From NCBI RefSeq assembly GCF_000378625.1, contig NZ_KB905163.1, positions 186,001 through 250,000 of the forward strand: a DNA stretch of 64,000 nt, given 5' to 3'. A program made the position numbers and the translations under genes. This DNA comes from Colwellia piezophila ATCC BAA-637. Its GTDB lineage: Bacteria; Pseudomonadota; Gammaproteobacteria; Enterobacterales; Alteromonadaceae. Positions 18,447 to 28,125 of the stretch are shown one piece after another; position 1 is the stretch's first letter, and each line of letters opens with the position of its first letter. The notes beneath the pieces are model-generated. The model saw nothing but the letters and a program-made list of their open reading frames with translations, did not search any database and was not told the origin of the DNA.

Positions 18447-18806
18447 CTAGCAGCAACTATCAAGCCAACGTTTAAAAGCTGATATCCCTTGTTGGTTAGC
18501 AACTTTTAACTCAGTTAATAAAATAACCTTTTCATGTTGCTGAGCATCCGTATGCTCTAATACCTTCAGCTGCTCATATAATTGACACATACCAACACTA
18601 GCCGCAGCCCCCTTCATTTTATGACAATGCGCTTGCCAGTCTACTATTGAATTATGCTGTTGTGCGTTTTCAATATCTTTAAGATAAATATCAACTTGTT
18701 GGCAATACAGCGCAAACATCTGCTCGACAATATTTTTACCTAAGCTATCTAAATAACCTTGCAGTAATTCTGTATCTAGCTCAGGACTCGATTGTTCAAT
18801 GGCCAC
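18447..18806 (-). CDS. Stand-alone histidine phosphotransfer protein (HptA-like)
   Basis: HPt-domain protein of 119 aa. The phosphorylatable histidine is His62 in CHKMKGAAASVGM, the canonical HxxKG motif, on a helical bundle. I start at the GTG at 18806 because AAGGA lies seven bases upstream; an in-frame ATG at 18905 would add 33 hydrophobic residues atypical of the family. It is convergent with arcA. In Shewanella the ArcA pathway uses a free HPt protein (HptA) in place of the HPt of ArcB, so this is the likely phosphodonor for ArcA here. That role is inferred. Confidence 0.85.
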   Translation of the reverse strand: MAIEQSSPELDTELLQGYLDSLGKNIVEQMFALYCQQVDIYLKDIENAQQHNSIVDWQAHCHKMKGAAASVGMCQLYEQLKVLEHTDAQQHEKVILLTELKVANQQGISAFKRWLDSCC

Positions 18807-18984
18807 AGATACATCCTTAATGATAAATAAAAAAGAATAGCACCATATTATCTTAGTAATAAAGCCTAGACAAATTTTTACCAAGCCCATTAAGTTAGTT
18901 GCCACTCAGAGCTTGCCAGATTTTTGAGAACAAATAGATTTTTTTTACATATAGTCACTCTATATCAAAGAAATTTTGTGCGGT

Positions 18985-19395
18985 TATCGAATAGTTGGAA
19001 AGCTCCGCAAGGGCGAGTACCTAATAAAAGGGAAAGGCTTACATGCTGCGTTATTGATTTTTATGAGGAGGTTACATGGATGGTGTTCTTAGAGAATTCA
19101 TACCTTAGAGAATTCATACCGTAGAGGAAGTACCATGTTAGAGAATGCAGACGGTACACGAACTACCTTATTAGATAATGCTGACGTGGCATGGATGCCA
19201 CTTATTAGATAATTCAGACGTGGCATAGATGCCACTTATTAGATAATGCAGGAGCATATTATCCTGAGCATATTATCCTGAGCATATTATCCAGAGCTTA
19301 TTCTCCTGAATAACCATTATCTGTAATCACTACCTTGCCGCTAAGACTTTTAACTCTCGCTGAGTCAGAATAGACTTATTGGAATTGGTATTATT
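18985..19395 (+). repeat. Family A element expanded by nested tandem repeats
   Basis: The flanks match family A: GGGCGAG and AGGCTTACATGCTGCGTTAT on the left, TTTTAACTCTCGCTGAGTCA and ATTGGTATT on the right. The middle is replaced by tandem repeats. Two copies of TTAGAGAATTCATACC lie at 19089-19120. Two 34-bp units lie at 19168-19201 and 19202-19235, each with a GTGGCAT/ATGCCAC hairpin, and a third partial copy follows. Three 14-bp units GAGCATATTATCCT lie at 19252-19293. The left inverted end is not recognisable. No gene is seen between 18906 and 19566. Confidence 0.75.
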
Positions 19396-19566
19396 CATAA
19401 CAGGCTAAAAAAAAGCCATACAGCACGTTTTTTTATCTCATTGGCAATATCAGTAATGATTACCGATAAAAAATAAGCTAGAATGTGCGCCCTTATATCT
19501 ACTCTTCGTGCTTTTGAAAAAATTATCGGAGATTAGTTAATAACTATCGATTAAAGTGGAGTCGAA

Positions 19567-20493
19567 ATGACGACGTCAATGCCAGATATTGCCAACCATA
19601 CAACAGCTCAAACCGAAGGTACGCTTGACTGGGTCGGCATGAGTAACATTGAAATGCCTATTATGGTTGCCTCAAAAGGCGAAAGCGAACGCATGGTTTC
19701 GGCCCATGTTGATGCTTTTGTTAACCTTAAAGAAGCACAGGCGAAAGGCATTCATATGTCACGCCTTTATTTACTTATCGACGAGTTATCAACCAGTAAT
19801 GTACTTAATTATCAAAGTTTAGTCACCTTACTCGATGGTTTTATCAGCAGTCACCAAGACTTAAGTGATCAAGCTAAGGTACAATTTAGCTTTGAATATC
19901 ATCTGCGTAGAAAGTCATTAATAAGTGGCAATGAAGGTTGGAAAGCCTACCCGGTTACTCTGACCGGATATTTAAATAAGGGAGAACTTACTGTTGAGTT
20001 AGCTATTGATGTTCGTTATTCATCTACTTGCCCTTGCTCTGCTGCTCTTGCTCGCCAATTAATACAACAAGCCTTAAATGAGAAGTTTTCTCAGCAAAGT
20101 GACTTAGCATTAGCAGACGTTCACGATTGGCTTGGCACTACTGATGGCATTGTTGCTACACCTCATTCACAACGCTCTGTTGCTGAGTTGAAAGTGAAAC
20201 TGAATGCTAATGTTACTGACTTCCCGATTACTGAATTAGTTGACCTTATTGAAAATTCACTGAAAACCCCCGTACAAGCAGCCGTTAAGCGTGAAGATGA
20301 ACAAGAATTTGCTCGCCTGAATGGTCAAAACCTGATGTTTTGTGAAGATGCCGCACGTCGATTACAACATACAATGAATCAAGCTTCACATTTTGATGAT
20401 TTCTGGTTACGGATAAATCATCTAGAGTCACTACATGCTCACGATGCTGTTAGTATCACAACCAAAGGTATTGTTGGCGGATATCAGCCTTAA
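19567..20493 (+). CDS. folE2: GTP cyclohydrolase I type 2 (FolE2)
   Basis: Enzyme of 308 aa making dihydroneopterin triphosphate from GTP, the first step of folate and queuosine synthesis. The family's metal-binding region is visible as [13 protein letters not shown], with Cys155 and Cys157, and the protein runs the full usual length. The ribosome site is GTGGAG before ATG. FolE2 is often Zur-regulated because it can work without zinc. I searched the 165 bases upstream and found no GTTATA-N-TATAAC box. It is single, with its own terminator. Confidence 0.95.
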   Translation: MTTSMPDIANHTTAQTEGTLDWVGMSNIEMPIMVASKGESERMVSAHVDAFVNLKEAQAKGIHMSRLYLLIDELSTSNVLNYQSLVTLLDGFISSHQDLSDQAKVQFSFEYHLRRKSLISGNEGWKAYPVTLTGYLNKGELTVELAIDVRYSSTCPCSAALARQLIQQALNEKFSQQSDLALADVHDWLGTTDGIVATPHSQRSVAELKVKLNANVTDFPITELVDLIENSLKTPVQAAVKREDEQEFARLNGQNLMFCEDAARRLQHTMNQASHFDDFWLRINHLESLHAHDAVSITTKGIVGGYQP

Positions 20494-20520
20494 CAATCAT
20501 CAAATATCGCCTTAAAAAAT

Positions 20521-20555
20521 AAAAGCCAATAGTGTGTTCACTATTGGCTTTTTTG
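20521..20555 (+). terminator. folE2 terminator
   Basis: A 12-bp stem AAGCCAATAGTG/CACTATTGGCTT (20523-20534 with 20539-20550) is followed by TTTT. Confidence 0.93.
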
Positions 20556-20943
20556 CTTTTATGTCTACTCATTTTCCAAAAGCCCCTACCTTTAGCTCAT
20601 AAACTGAATAAATAATGAATATAAGCAATTCATATAAAACTACCCATTATGTAATTTTATTTCATAAAATTTCATCATATGAATTAAAAATCGCCTATCC
20701 ATAGAAATAAAATCAACAAAAACAACATAATAAAAAACAGTCATTTCGAATAAATAAATAAACCTGTAAAAATATGTAAATAAATTACGAGCAAAAGCTC
20801 TATTTTCATTGACCTTCGCCAGATAACTGGGTAATGTTTGCAGCTCCACTTTCTCAGAAAAAGATTATTTATGCATTTTTTCCGTGCATTTATTCTTCAT
20901 TCACTGTCCTGTGAGTAAGTCGACTTAATATTAGGAGAATAAT
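20556..20943. other. AT-rich leader region of gltBD, no gene seen
   Basis: About 390 bases lie between the folE2 terminator and gltB. A minus-strand open frame at 20640-20849 lacks a ribosome site and recognisable motifs. The gltB promoter must be here but is not clear. The gltB ribosome site is TTAGGAGAATAAT just before the ATG. Confidence 0.5.
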
Positions 20944-23900
20944 ATGCAGCTTTATGATCATAGCATCCAAAAAGACAACTGTGGCTTTGGCTTAATTGCC
21001 CATCAACATGGTGAAACCAGTCACAAACTTATTAAGACCGCTATTTCCGCTTTGGATCGTATGCAACATCGTGGTGGTATCGCCAGCGATGGTAAAACAG
21101 GTGACGGTTGTGGTTTGCTATTGCAAAAACCTGATAGCTTTTTCCGTGCTGTAGCTATTGATAACGGTTGGAAGCTTGGTAAAAAATATGCCGTTGGTAT
21201 GATTTTCTTAAACCCAGATCCTGTTGAAGCTGCTCTATCAAAAAAAGTACTTGAAGAAGAACTAGCCAATGAAAGTTTGACCCTTATCGGTTGGCGGACC
21301 GTGCCTGTTGATTCCTCGGTGTTAGGTGAAATTGCCCAAGGTAACATGCCTAGCATTGAACAAGTGTTTGTTGATGCGCCTCCAGGATGGCGTAATCGCG
21401 ACTTAGAACGTCGCTTATATATGGCCCGTCGTCGCGCAGAAAAACGCATTACTGATAAAATATTTTATGTAGCTAGTTTGTCTTGTTTGGTAACCATCTA
21501 TAAAGGTCTAATGATGCCAAAAGATTTGGCAAATTTTTATCTAGACTTAGCTGATATTCGCATGCAAAGTGCTATTTGTGTTTTCCATCAACGCTTCTCT
21601 ACCAATACTTCGCCACAATGGCACCTAGCGCAGCCGTTCCGCTACTTAGCGCACAATGGTGAAATCAATACTATTAACGGTAACCGCCAATGGGCACGTG
21701 CGCGTACTTATCGTTTTAAATCGCCATTATTACCAGATTTACAAGATGCGGCTCCTTTTGTTGGCCAGACGGGTTCAGATTCATCGTCATTAGATAATAT
21801 GCTTGAACTGTTCTTAGCCGGTGGTATGGATTTATACCGTGCTATGCGTTTATTAATGCCACCAGCATGGCAAAACAGTCCATTAATGGACGATGACTTA
21901 CGCGCTTTCTATGAATTTAATTCCATGCACATGGAACCGTGGGACGGCCCTGCAGGTGTGGTGATGACCAATGGTCGTCATGTTGCCTGCAACTTAGACC
22001 GAAATGGTTTGCGCCCGGCCCGCTATGTTATTACCCGCAATGGTTTTATTACCCTGGCCTCAGAAGTCGGTATTTGGGATTACAGCGAAGACGAAGTAGT
22101 AGAAAAGGGTCGTGTCGGCCCAGGTGAAATGCTCGCCATTGATACTTATACCGGAAAAATATTTAACAGCACAGACATTGATAATGACTTAAAAGAGCGT
22201 CATCCATATCGTGAGTGGTTGGATAAAAATATCCGCCGTCTAGTGCCATTTGATGAACTTGAAGCGAACTTAATTGGTACCCGCGCATTTACTGATAAAG
22301 AAATGGCTCAATATCACAAAATGTTTAATTACAGTTATGAAGAAATTCAGCAAGTAATCAGAACATTAGCGGAGAACGGTCAAGAAGCTACCGGCTCTAT
22401 GGGAGATGATACGCCAATGGCGGTATTATCAAGTCAAACACGTACTTTATATGACTATTTTCGCCAACAATTTGCCCAAGTAACTAACCCGCCAATTGAT
22501 CCATTACGTGAACGTTACGTTATGTCGTTAGGTACCTGTATTGGTCGTGAGCATAACGTATTTAACGAAACCTCAAGTCATGCCGATCGTATGTTGTTCT
22601 CAACGCCGGTACTTATGTATACCGGTTTAAAACAATTACGAGAGTTAGACCCTGAGCACTATCGCTCTGAGACCTTAAACCTTAATTATGATGCTGATGA
22701 AGGTTTAGAAGCGGCAATTATTCGTCTTTGTGATCACGCCGTGGATTTGGTACGTAATAAAAACACCGTTATTTTAGTGTTCTCAGATAGAAATATTGCC
22801 CCTGATTTATTAGTGATCCCCGCCGCCATGATTGTTGGCGCGGTACAAAAACGTTTAGTCGATGAGCAATTACGTTGTGACTCAAACATTATTGTTGAAA
22901 CAGGTTCAGTACGAGACTCTCACCAATATGCGGTATTATTAGGTTTAGGCGCAACGGCAATTTACCCGTATTTAGCCTTTGAAACCATTGAACAATTAGT
23001 CACACAAGGGCAAATAGAAATGACTGCCCGTGACGCTATTGTTAGCTACCGAGAAGGTATTAACAAAGGCCTATTGAAAATACTCTCTAAAATGGGTATT
23101 TCCACTATTGCCAGTTATCGCTGTGCCGGTTTATTCGAAATTATCGGCCTTAACGATAACATTATGCAATTGTGTTTTAGCGACTTACCGAGTCGTCTTA
23201 AAGGTGCTGACTTTAGCGATATCGAGCAAGACGGCATTAATTTAGCGCGTAACGCATTTTTAGCTCATAAAAAAATGTCACATGGTGGTTTATTAAAATA
23301 TGTGCACGGTGGTGAGTATCATTCATACAATCCTGACGTCGTTAACTATTTACAACGCGCAGTAAATACCGGTAATTATAGCGACTACCGAAAATTTGCA
23401 GATGAAGTAGACCAACGCCCTATTGCTACGCTTCGTGATTTACTGAAACTCAAAGATGATTGTACGCCCATACCGCTTGAGCAAGTCGAACCCGAAAGTG
23501 AAATGTTTAAACGCTTCGATAGCGCGGCTATGTCAATTGGTGCCTTGAGCCCAGAAGCACATGAAGCGCTTGCCATCGCCATGAATCGTTTAGGCGGTAG
23601 TTCAAATTCAGGCGAAGGGGGTGAAGATGAGCGCCGTTTTGGTACCGTGAAGAATTCACGTATCAAACAAATTGCCTCGGGTCGTTTTGGTGTTACGCCT
23701 CACTACTTAGTGAATGCTGACGTATTGCAAATTAAAGTAGCGCAAGGTGCAAAACCCGGTGAAGGTGGCCAATTACCTGGCGATAAAGTATCACCGTTAA
23801 TTGCTAAATTACGCTATTCAGTACCAGGGGTGACTTTAATATCACCGCCGCCACATCATGATATTTATTCGATTGAAGATTTAGCTCAACTCATTTTCGA

Positions 23901-25404
23901 TTTAAAACAGGTCAATCCGAAAGCGGTTATTTCGGTTAAATTAGTATCAGGTCCAGGCGTTGGTACTATTGCTGCCGGTGTTGCTAAGGCTTACGCTGAT
24001 TTTATTACCATCTCGGGTTATGACGGTGGCACCGCTGCGAGTCCATTGACCTCAGTTAAATATGCCGGTTGTCCATGGGAGCTAGGTCTAGCTGAGGCGC
24101 AACAAGCTCTAGTGACCAATGGTTTACGTCATAAAGTACGTTTACAGGTTGATGGTGGTTTAAAAACCGGTACCGACATTGTTAAAGCTGCTATTTTAGG
24201 CGCTGAAAGTTTTGGTTTTGGTACCGCACCTATGGTGGCTTTAGGGTGTAAATTCTTGCGAATTTGTCACTTAAATAACTGTGCTACCGGTGTTGCAACC
24301 CAAGACCAAGTACTACGAGACGAATTCTTTAAAGGTATGCCTGAGCAAGTAATGAATTATTTTAAATTTATTGCTCGTGATGTCCGTGAAATATTAGCGC
24401 GTTTAGGCGTAGAAAGCCTAACGGCTCTTATCGGTCGTGTTGACTTATTATCACAAATTCCAGGCGTGAGTGCTAAGCAACAAAAGCTTGATTTATCACC
24501 CATTATTGCGCCGGTAATTGCCGGTGAGAACACCGCATTACATCAAACAGAAAAAAATAAGGCCTTTGATGAAGGTAAGTTAAATAAGAAAATTCTGGCC
24601 GCCGCAGCTGATTCGGTAGCCCATAGCAAAGGTGGCGAATATAGGTTTAATATTCAAAATACCGATCGTTCGGTCGGTGCTATGCTTTCAGGTGAAATTG
24701 CTCGGCAACATGGCGATCAAGGTATGGCGCCTGCGCCTATCACCCTACATTTATCTGGCACTGCCGGACAAAGCTTTGGTGTGTGGAATGCTGGCGGCTT
24801 AAACATGATCTTAACCGGTGATGCCAACGATTATGTCGGTAAAGGTATGGCTGGAGGTCAATTAACTATCAAGGCACCTGTCGGTGTTGATTATTTAAGC
24901 CATCAAACTCCTATTATGGGCAATACCTGTTTATACGGAGCAACGGGCGGGAAATTATACGCTGCAGGGCGTGCAGGAGAACGTTTCGCCGTGCGAAATT
25001 CAGGTTGTCATGCCGTTATTGAAGGCACCGGAGATCACGCCTGTGAATACATGACTGGTGGTATTGTCACCATTATTGGCGATGTCGGTGTTAACTTTGG
25101 CGCCGGTATGACCGGTGGTTTTGCTTATGTCTTAGATGAAAGCGGAGATTTAGATATTCGTCTGAATAAGGAATCTATTGAAATGTTAGAGATGGGCGAT
25201 TTAGCCATTCATCAAGAACATTTACGTGGCATTATCGATAAACATTTTAACGAAACAGGCAGCTTACGCGCGCAAGAGATTTTGCAAAACTTTGATAAAT
25301 TCTCACCCTTATTTAAATTAATTAAACCCAGTGCTACCGATGTTAAAACCCTGTTAGGTCATCGTAGTCGTTCAACAGCCGAACTTCGTGTTCTGATAAA
25401 TTAG
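20944..25404 (+). CDS. gltB: Glutamate synthase (NADPH) large subunit
   Basis: Large subunit of 1486 aa, the size of the E. coli enzyme. It converts glutamine and 2-oxoglutarate to two glutamates with electrons from GltD. The class II glutaminase domain begins at Cys13 (KDNCGFGLIAH), so the first 12 residues are probably removed to expose the nucleophile. The synthase domain with FMN site follows (SGYDGGTAASPLTS). The 3Fe-4S cysteines are in CRF-type sequence LRICHLNNCATGVATQ. The C-terminal beta-helix is rich in Gly (GGIVTIIGDVGVNFGAGMTG). It is ten bases upstream of gltD in one operon. Confidence 0.97.
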   Translation: MQLYDHSIQKDNCGFGLIAHQHGETSHKLIKTAISALDRMQHRGGIASDGKTGDGCGLLLQKPDSFFRAVAIDNGWKLGKKYAVGMIFLNPDPVEAALSKKVLEEELANESLTLIGWRTVPVDSSVLGEIAQGNMPSIEQVFVDAPPGWRNRDLERRLYMARRRAEKRITDKIFYVASLSCLVTIYKGLMMPKDLANFYLDLADIRMQSAICVFHQRFSTNTSPQWHLAQPFRYLAHNGEINTINGNRQWARARTYRFKSPLLPDLQDAAPFVGQTGSDSSSLDNMLELFLAGGMDLYRAMRLLMPPAWQNSPLMDDDLRAFYEFNSMHMEPWDGPAGVVMTNGRHVACNLDRNGLRPARYVITRNGFITLASEVGIWDYSEDEVVEKGRVGPGEMLAIDTYTGKIFNSTDIDNDLKERHPYREWLDKNIRRLVPFDELEANLIGTRAFTDKEMAQYHKMFNYSYEEIQQVIRTLAENGQEATGSMGDDTPMAVLSSQTRTLYDYFRQQFAQVTNPPIDPLRERYVMSLGTCIGREHNVFNETSSHADRMLFSTPVLMYTGLKQLRELDPEHYRSETLNLNYDADEGLEAAIIRLCDHAVDLVRNKNTVILVFSDRNIAPDLLVIPAAMIVGAVQKRLVDEQLRCDSNIIVETGSVRDSHQYAVLLGLGATAIYPYLAFETIEQLVTQGQIEMTARDAIVSYREGINKGLLKILSKMGISTIASYRCAGLFEIIGLNDNIMQLCFSDLPSRLKGADFSDIEQDGINLARNAFLAHKKMSHGGLLKYVHGGEYHSYNPDVVNYLQRAVNTGNYSDYRKFADEVDQRPIATLRDLLKLKDDCTPIPLEQVEPESEMFKRFDSAAMSIGALSPEAHEALAIAMNRLGGSSNSGEGGEDERRFGTVKNSRIKQIASGRFGVTPHYLVNADVLQIKVAQGAKPGEGGQLPGDKVSPLIAKLRYSVPGVTLISPPPHHDIYSIEDLAQLIFDLKQVNPKAVISVKLVSGPGVGTIAAGVAKAYADFITISGYDGGTAASPLTSVKYAGCPWELGLAEAQQALVTNGLRHKVRLQVDGGLKTGTDIVKAAILGAESFGFGTAPMVALGCKFLRICHLNNCATGVATQDQVLRDEFFKGMPEQVMNYFKFIARDVREILARLGVESLTALIGRVDLLSQIPGVSAKQQKLDLSPIIAPVIAGENTALHQTEKNKAFDEGKLNKKILAAAADSVAHSKGGEYRFNIQNTDRSVGAMLSGEIARQHGDQGMAPAPITLHLSGTAGQSFGVWNAGGLNMILTGDANDYVGKGMAGGQLTIKAPVGVDYLSHQTPIMGNTCLYGATGGKLYAAGRAGERFAVRNSGCHAVIEGTGDHACEYMTGGIVTIIGDVGVNFGAGMTGGFAYVLDESGDLDIRLNKESIEMLEMGDLAIHQEHLRGIIDKHFNETGSLRAQEILQNFDKFSPLFKLIKPSATDVKTLLGHRSRSTAELRVLIN

Positions 25405-26856
<1,452 letters not shown>

Positions 26857-26906
26857 TAGTCATGAGTTAAGTTAAGTTAAGTTAAGTTAACTTAATGAAA
26901 AACATA

Positions 26907-26939
26907 AAAGCTGCTAGTGATCACTAGCAGCTTTTTTTT
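26907..26939. terminator. gltD terminator, usable by folA
   Basis: A perfect palindrome (stem AAAGCTGCTAGTGA) at 26907-26934 is followed by eight T on the plus strand. The GTTAA repeat just upstream (26868-26894) is a short microsatellite. Confidence 0.92.
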
Positions 26940-26966
26940 CGCTCGATAAAATCGTTAGCAGAGTAT

Positions 26967-27488
26967 TTATACACGCTCATAGACACAGAAATCTAATTGA
27001 TGGACATTTTTTTCATCACTGGCTCTAAGCTCGCTAGCAACCTTTTGCCAACTACCATCATCATAATCGGGGAATTGAGTATCGCCTTCAATCTCCGCTT
27101 TAATGTGGGTAACATATAAACGATCGGCTTTAGGGAGACAATGGGCATAAATTGCACCGCCACCAATGACCATAATTTCTGCAACAGCCTCATTGCCATC
27201 GCTACCATCAACTAAGGCTAACGCTTGCTCAACTGAAGTAACCGTATCTACACCTTCAGCACCCTTTCCTTGTGGTGTATAGCCTTCATCACGTGAGATA
27301 ACAATATTACGACGCCCGGGTAATGGCCTACCAATAGATTCATAAGTCTTACGTCCCATAATAATTGGCTTACCTAAGGTGACCTTTTTAAAATATGCTA
27401 AATCAGCCGGCAAGTGCCACGGCATGTCATTATCTTTACCAATAATATTATTATCAGCGGTAGCAACTATCATGGATAAAATGGTCAT
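26967..27488 (-). CDS. folA: Dihydrofolate reductase
   Basis: NADPH-dependent reduction of dihydrofolate to tetrahydrofolate, 173 aa. The substrate loop reads NNIIGKDNDMPWHLPADLAYFK with the catalytic Asp in LPADLAYF. Cofactor motifs MGRKTYESIGRPLPGR and VIGGGAIYAHCLP are intact, and TQFPDYD is near the end. It is slightly longer than the E. coli enzyme (159 aa). In many relatives folA directly follows obgE; here a microcin cassette and repeats lie between them. Confidence 0.96.
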   Translation of the reverse strand: MTILSMIVATADNNIIGKDNDMPWHLPADLAYFKKVTLGKPIIMGRKTYESIGRPLPGRRNIVISRDEGYTPQGKGAEGVDTVTSVEQALALVDGSDGNEAVAEIMVIGGGAIYAHCLPKADRLYVTHIKAEIEGDTQFPDYDDGSWQKVASELRASDEKNVHQLDFCVYERV

Positions 27489-27518
27489 TAAAAACTCTCA
27501 AAATTATTTTTATGTATT

Positions 27519-27783
27519 ATACCAATTACACTAATATATTGATCAACTTAGAGTTATATTAGCGAGCTTAGGACAAGCAAAATTACTTAAACATAGTTAT
27601 TCTATATTTCTTTAATTTTGTGCGGTTATCGGTTTGCTAATAAACTCCCATAGGGCGAGTTTAAAAGGCTTACATGCGTCGTTATTGATTTCGACAAGGG
27701 AATAACCATTCTCTTCAATCAATGCCTTGCCTCTATGCCTTTTAATTCTCGCTAAGTGGTCAATTAATTAATGTACTTGGTAT
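27519..27783 (+). repeat. MITE-like element, family A
   Basis: The left end ATACCAATTACACTAATATA matches the reverse complement of the right end (ATACCAAGTACATTAATTAA), giving terminal inverted repeats of about 35 bp. The interior holds GGGCGAGTTTAAAAGGCTTA and TTTTAATTCTCGCTAAGTGG, which are inverted relative to each other, so a single strand folds into a long hairpin. Confidence 0.8.
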
Positions 27784-27957
27784 TATACCCATGTCATTCA
27801 ATTATTGCTCTCTTGTGCGGGTTAAAATATTTCACCTCAGCGTTGCTCTCGATGCCAATAGCCCAAGATTTTCCAATCGAACAGCTTTCCCTGATTCATT
27901 TTGACTATGCACAACAAGATCCCAAACTTAAAATCATTGCTATTCTCGCTATAAAGG
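27784..27957 (+). repeat. Family B element, partial
   Basis: It shares ATTATTGCTCT, GGTTAAAATA, GATGCCAATAGCC-like and TATGCACAACAAGATC blocks with the complete element at 49270-49428. The right inverted end is missing. An apparent 74-residue reading frame over it is a translation of repeat DNA. Confidence 0.65.
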
Positions 27958-27967
27958 CTAAAAAAAT

Positions 27968-28005
27968 AAAAAAAAGCACTGACTTTATTAAATAAAGCAG
28001 TGCTT
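27968..28005 (-). terminator. Terminator of the microcin operon
   Basis: Stem AAGCACTG plus CTTTATT with a one-base bulge, then eight T on the minus strand. The sequence is the same as that of the obgE terminator. Confidence 0.9.
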
Positions 28006-28075
28006 AACATTTTAACTTAGTACTGAACCTTAAAGCTTAGGGCTGATATTTCACTTAAAAAACTTAGTCTTCCTG
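27968..28075 (-). repeat. Decayed duplicate of the obgE 3' end with its terminator
   Basis: Bases 27968-28009 are identical over 42 bp to 32465-32506, the obgE terminator region. On the minus strand, similarity continues into the last codons of obgE: 24 of 32 bases match around the obgE stop, including CTAAGCTTTAAG against GTAAGCTTTAAA. It lies on the far side of the microcin cassette, so the cassette is flanked by direct repeats. Confidence 0.8.
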
Positions 28076-28125
28076 TTTCACCGTCAAACCTTTACAGTCA
28101 CGGAAATACGATACTTAATAGTAAT

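Noticed and set aside
18924..19124. Open frame of 66 codons on the plus strand
   Set aside because: It runs into the family A element and tandem repeats, and has no ribosome site or recognisable motif.
19168..19293. CRISPR-like array of 34-bp units
   Set aside because: Units abut without spacers and sit inside an intergenic element.
19400..19566. Zur box before folE2
   Set aside because: folE2 is often Zur-controlled, but no GTTATA-N-TATAAC palindrome is present upstream.
20640..20849. Open frame of 69 codons on the minus strand before gltB
   Set aside because: AT-rich, no ribosome site, no motif, and it covers the region expected to hold the gltB promoter.
27771..27995. Open frame of 74 codons similar to one at 49298-49516
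   Set aside because: The similarity comes from family B repeat DNA, and the frame is not conserved at its ends.
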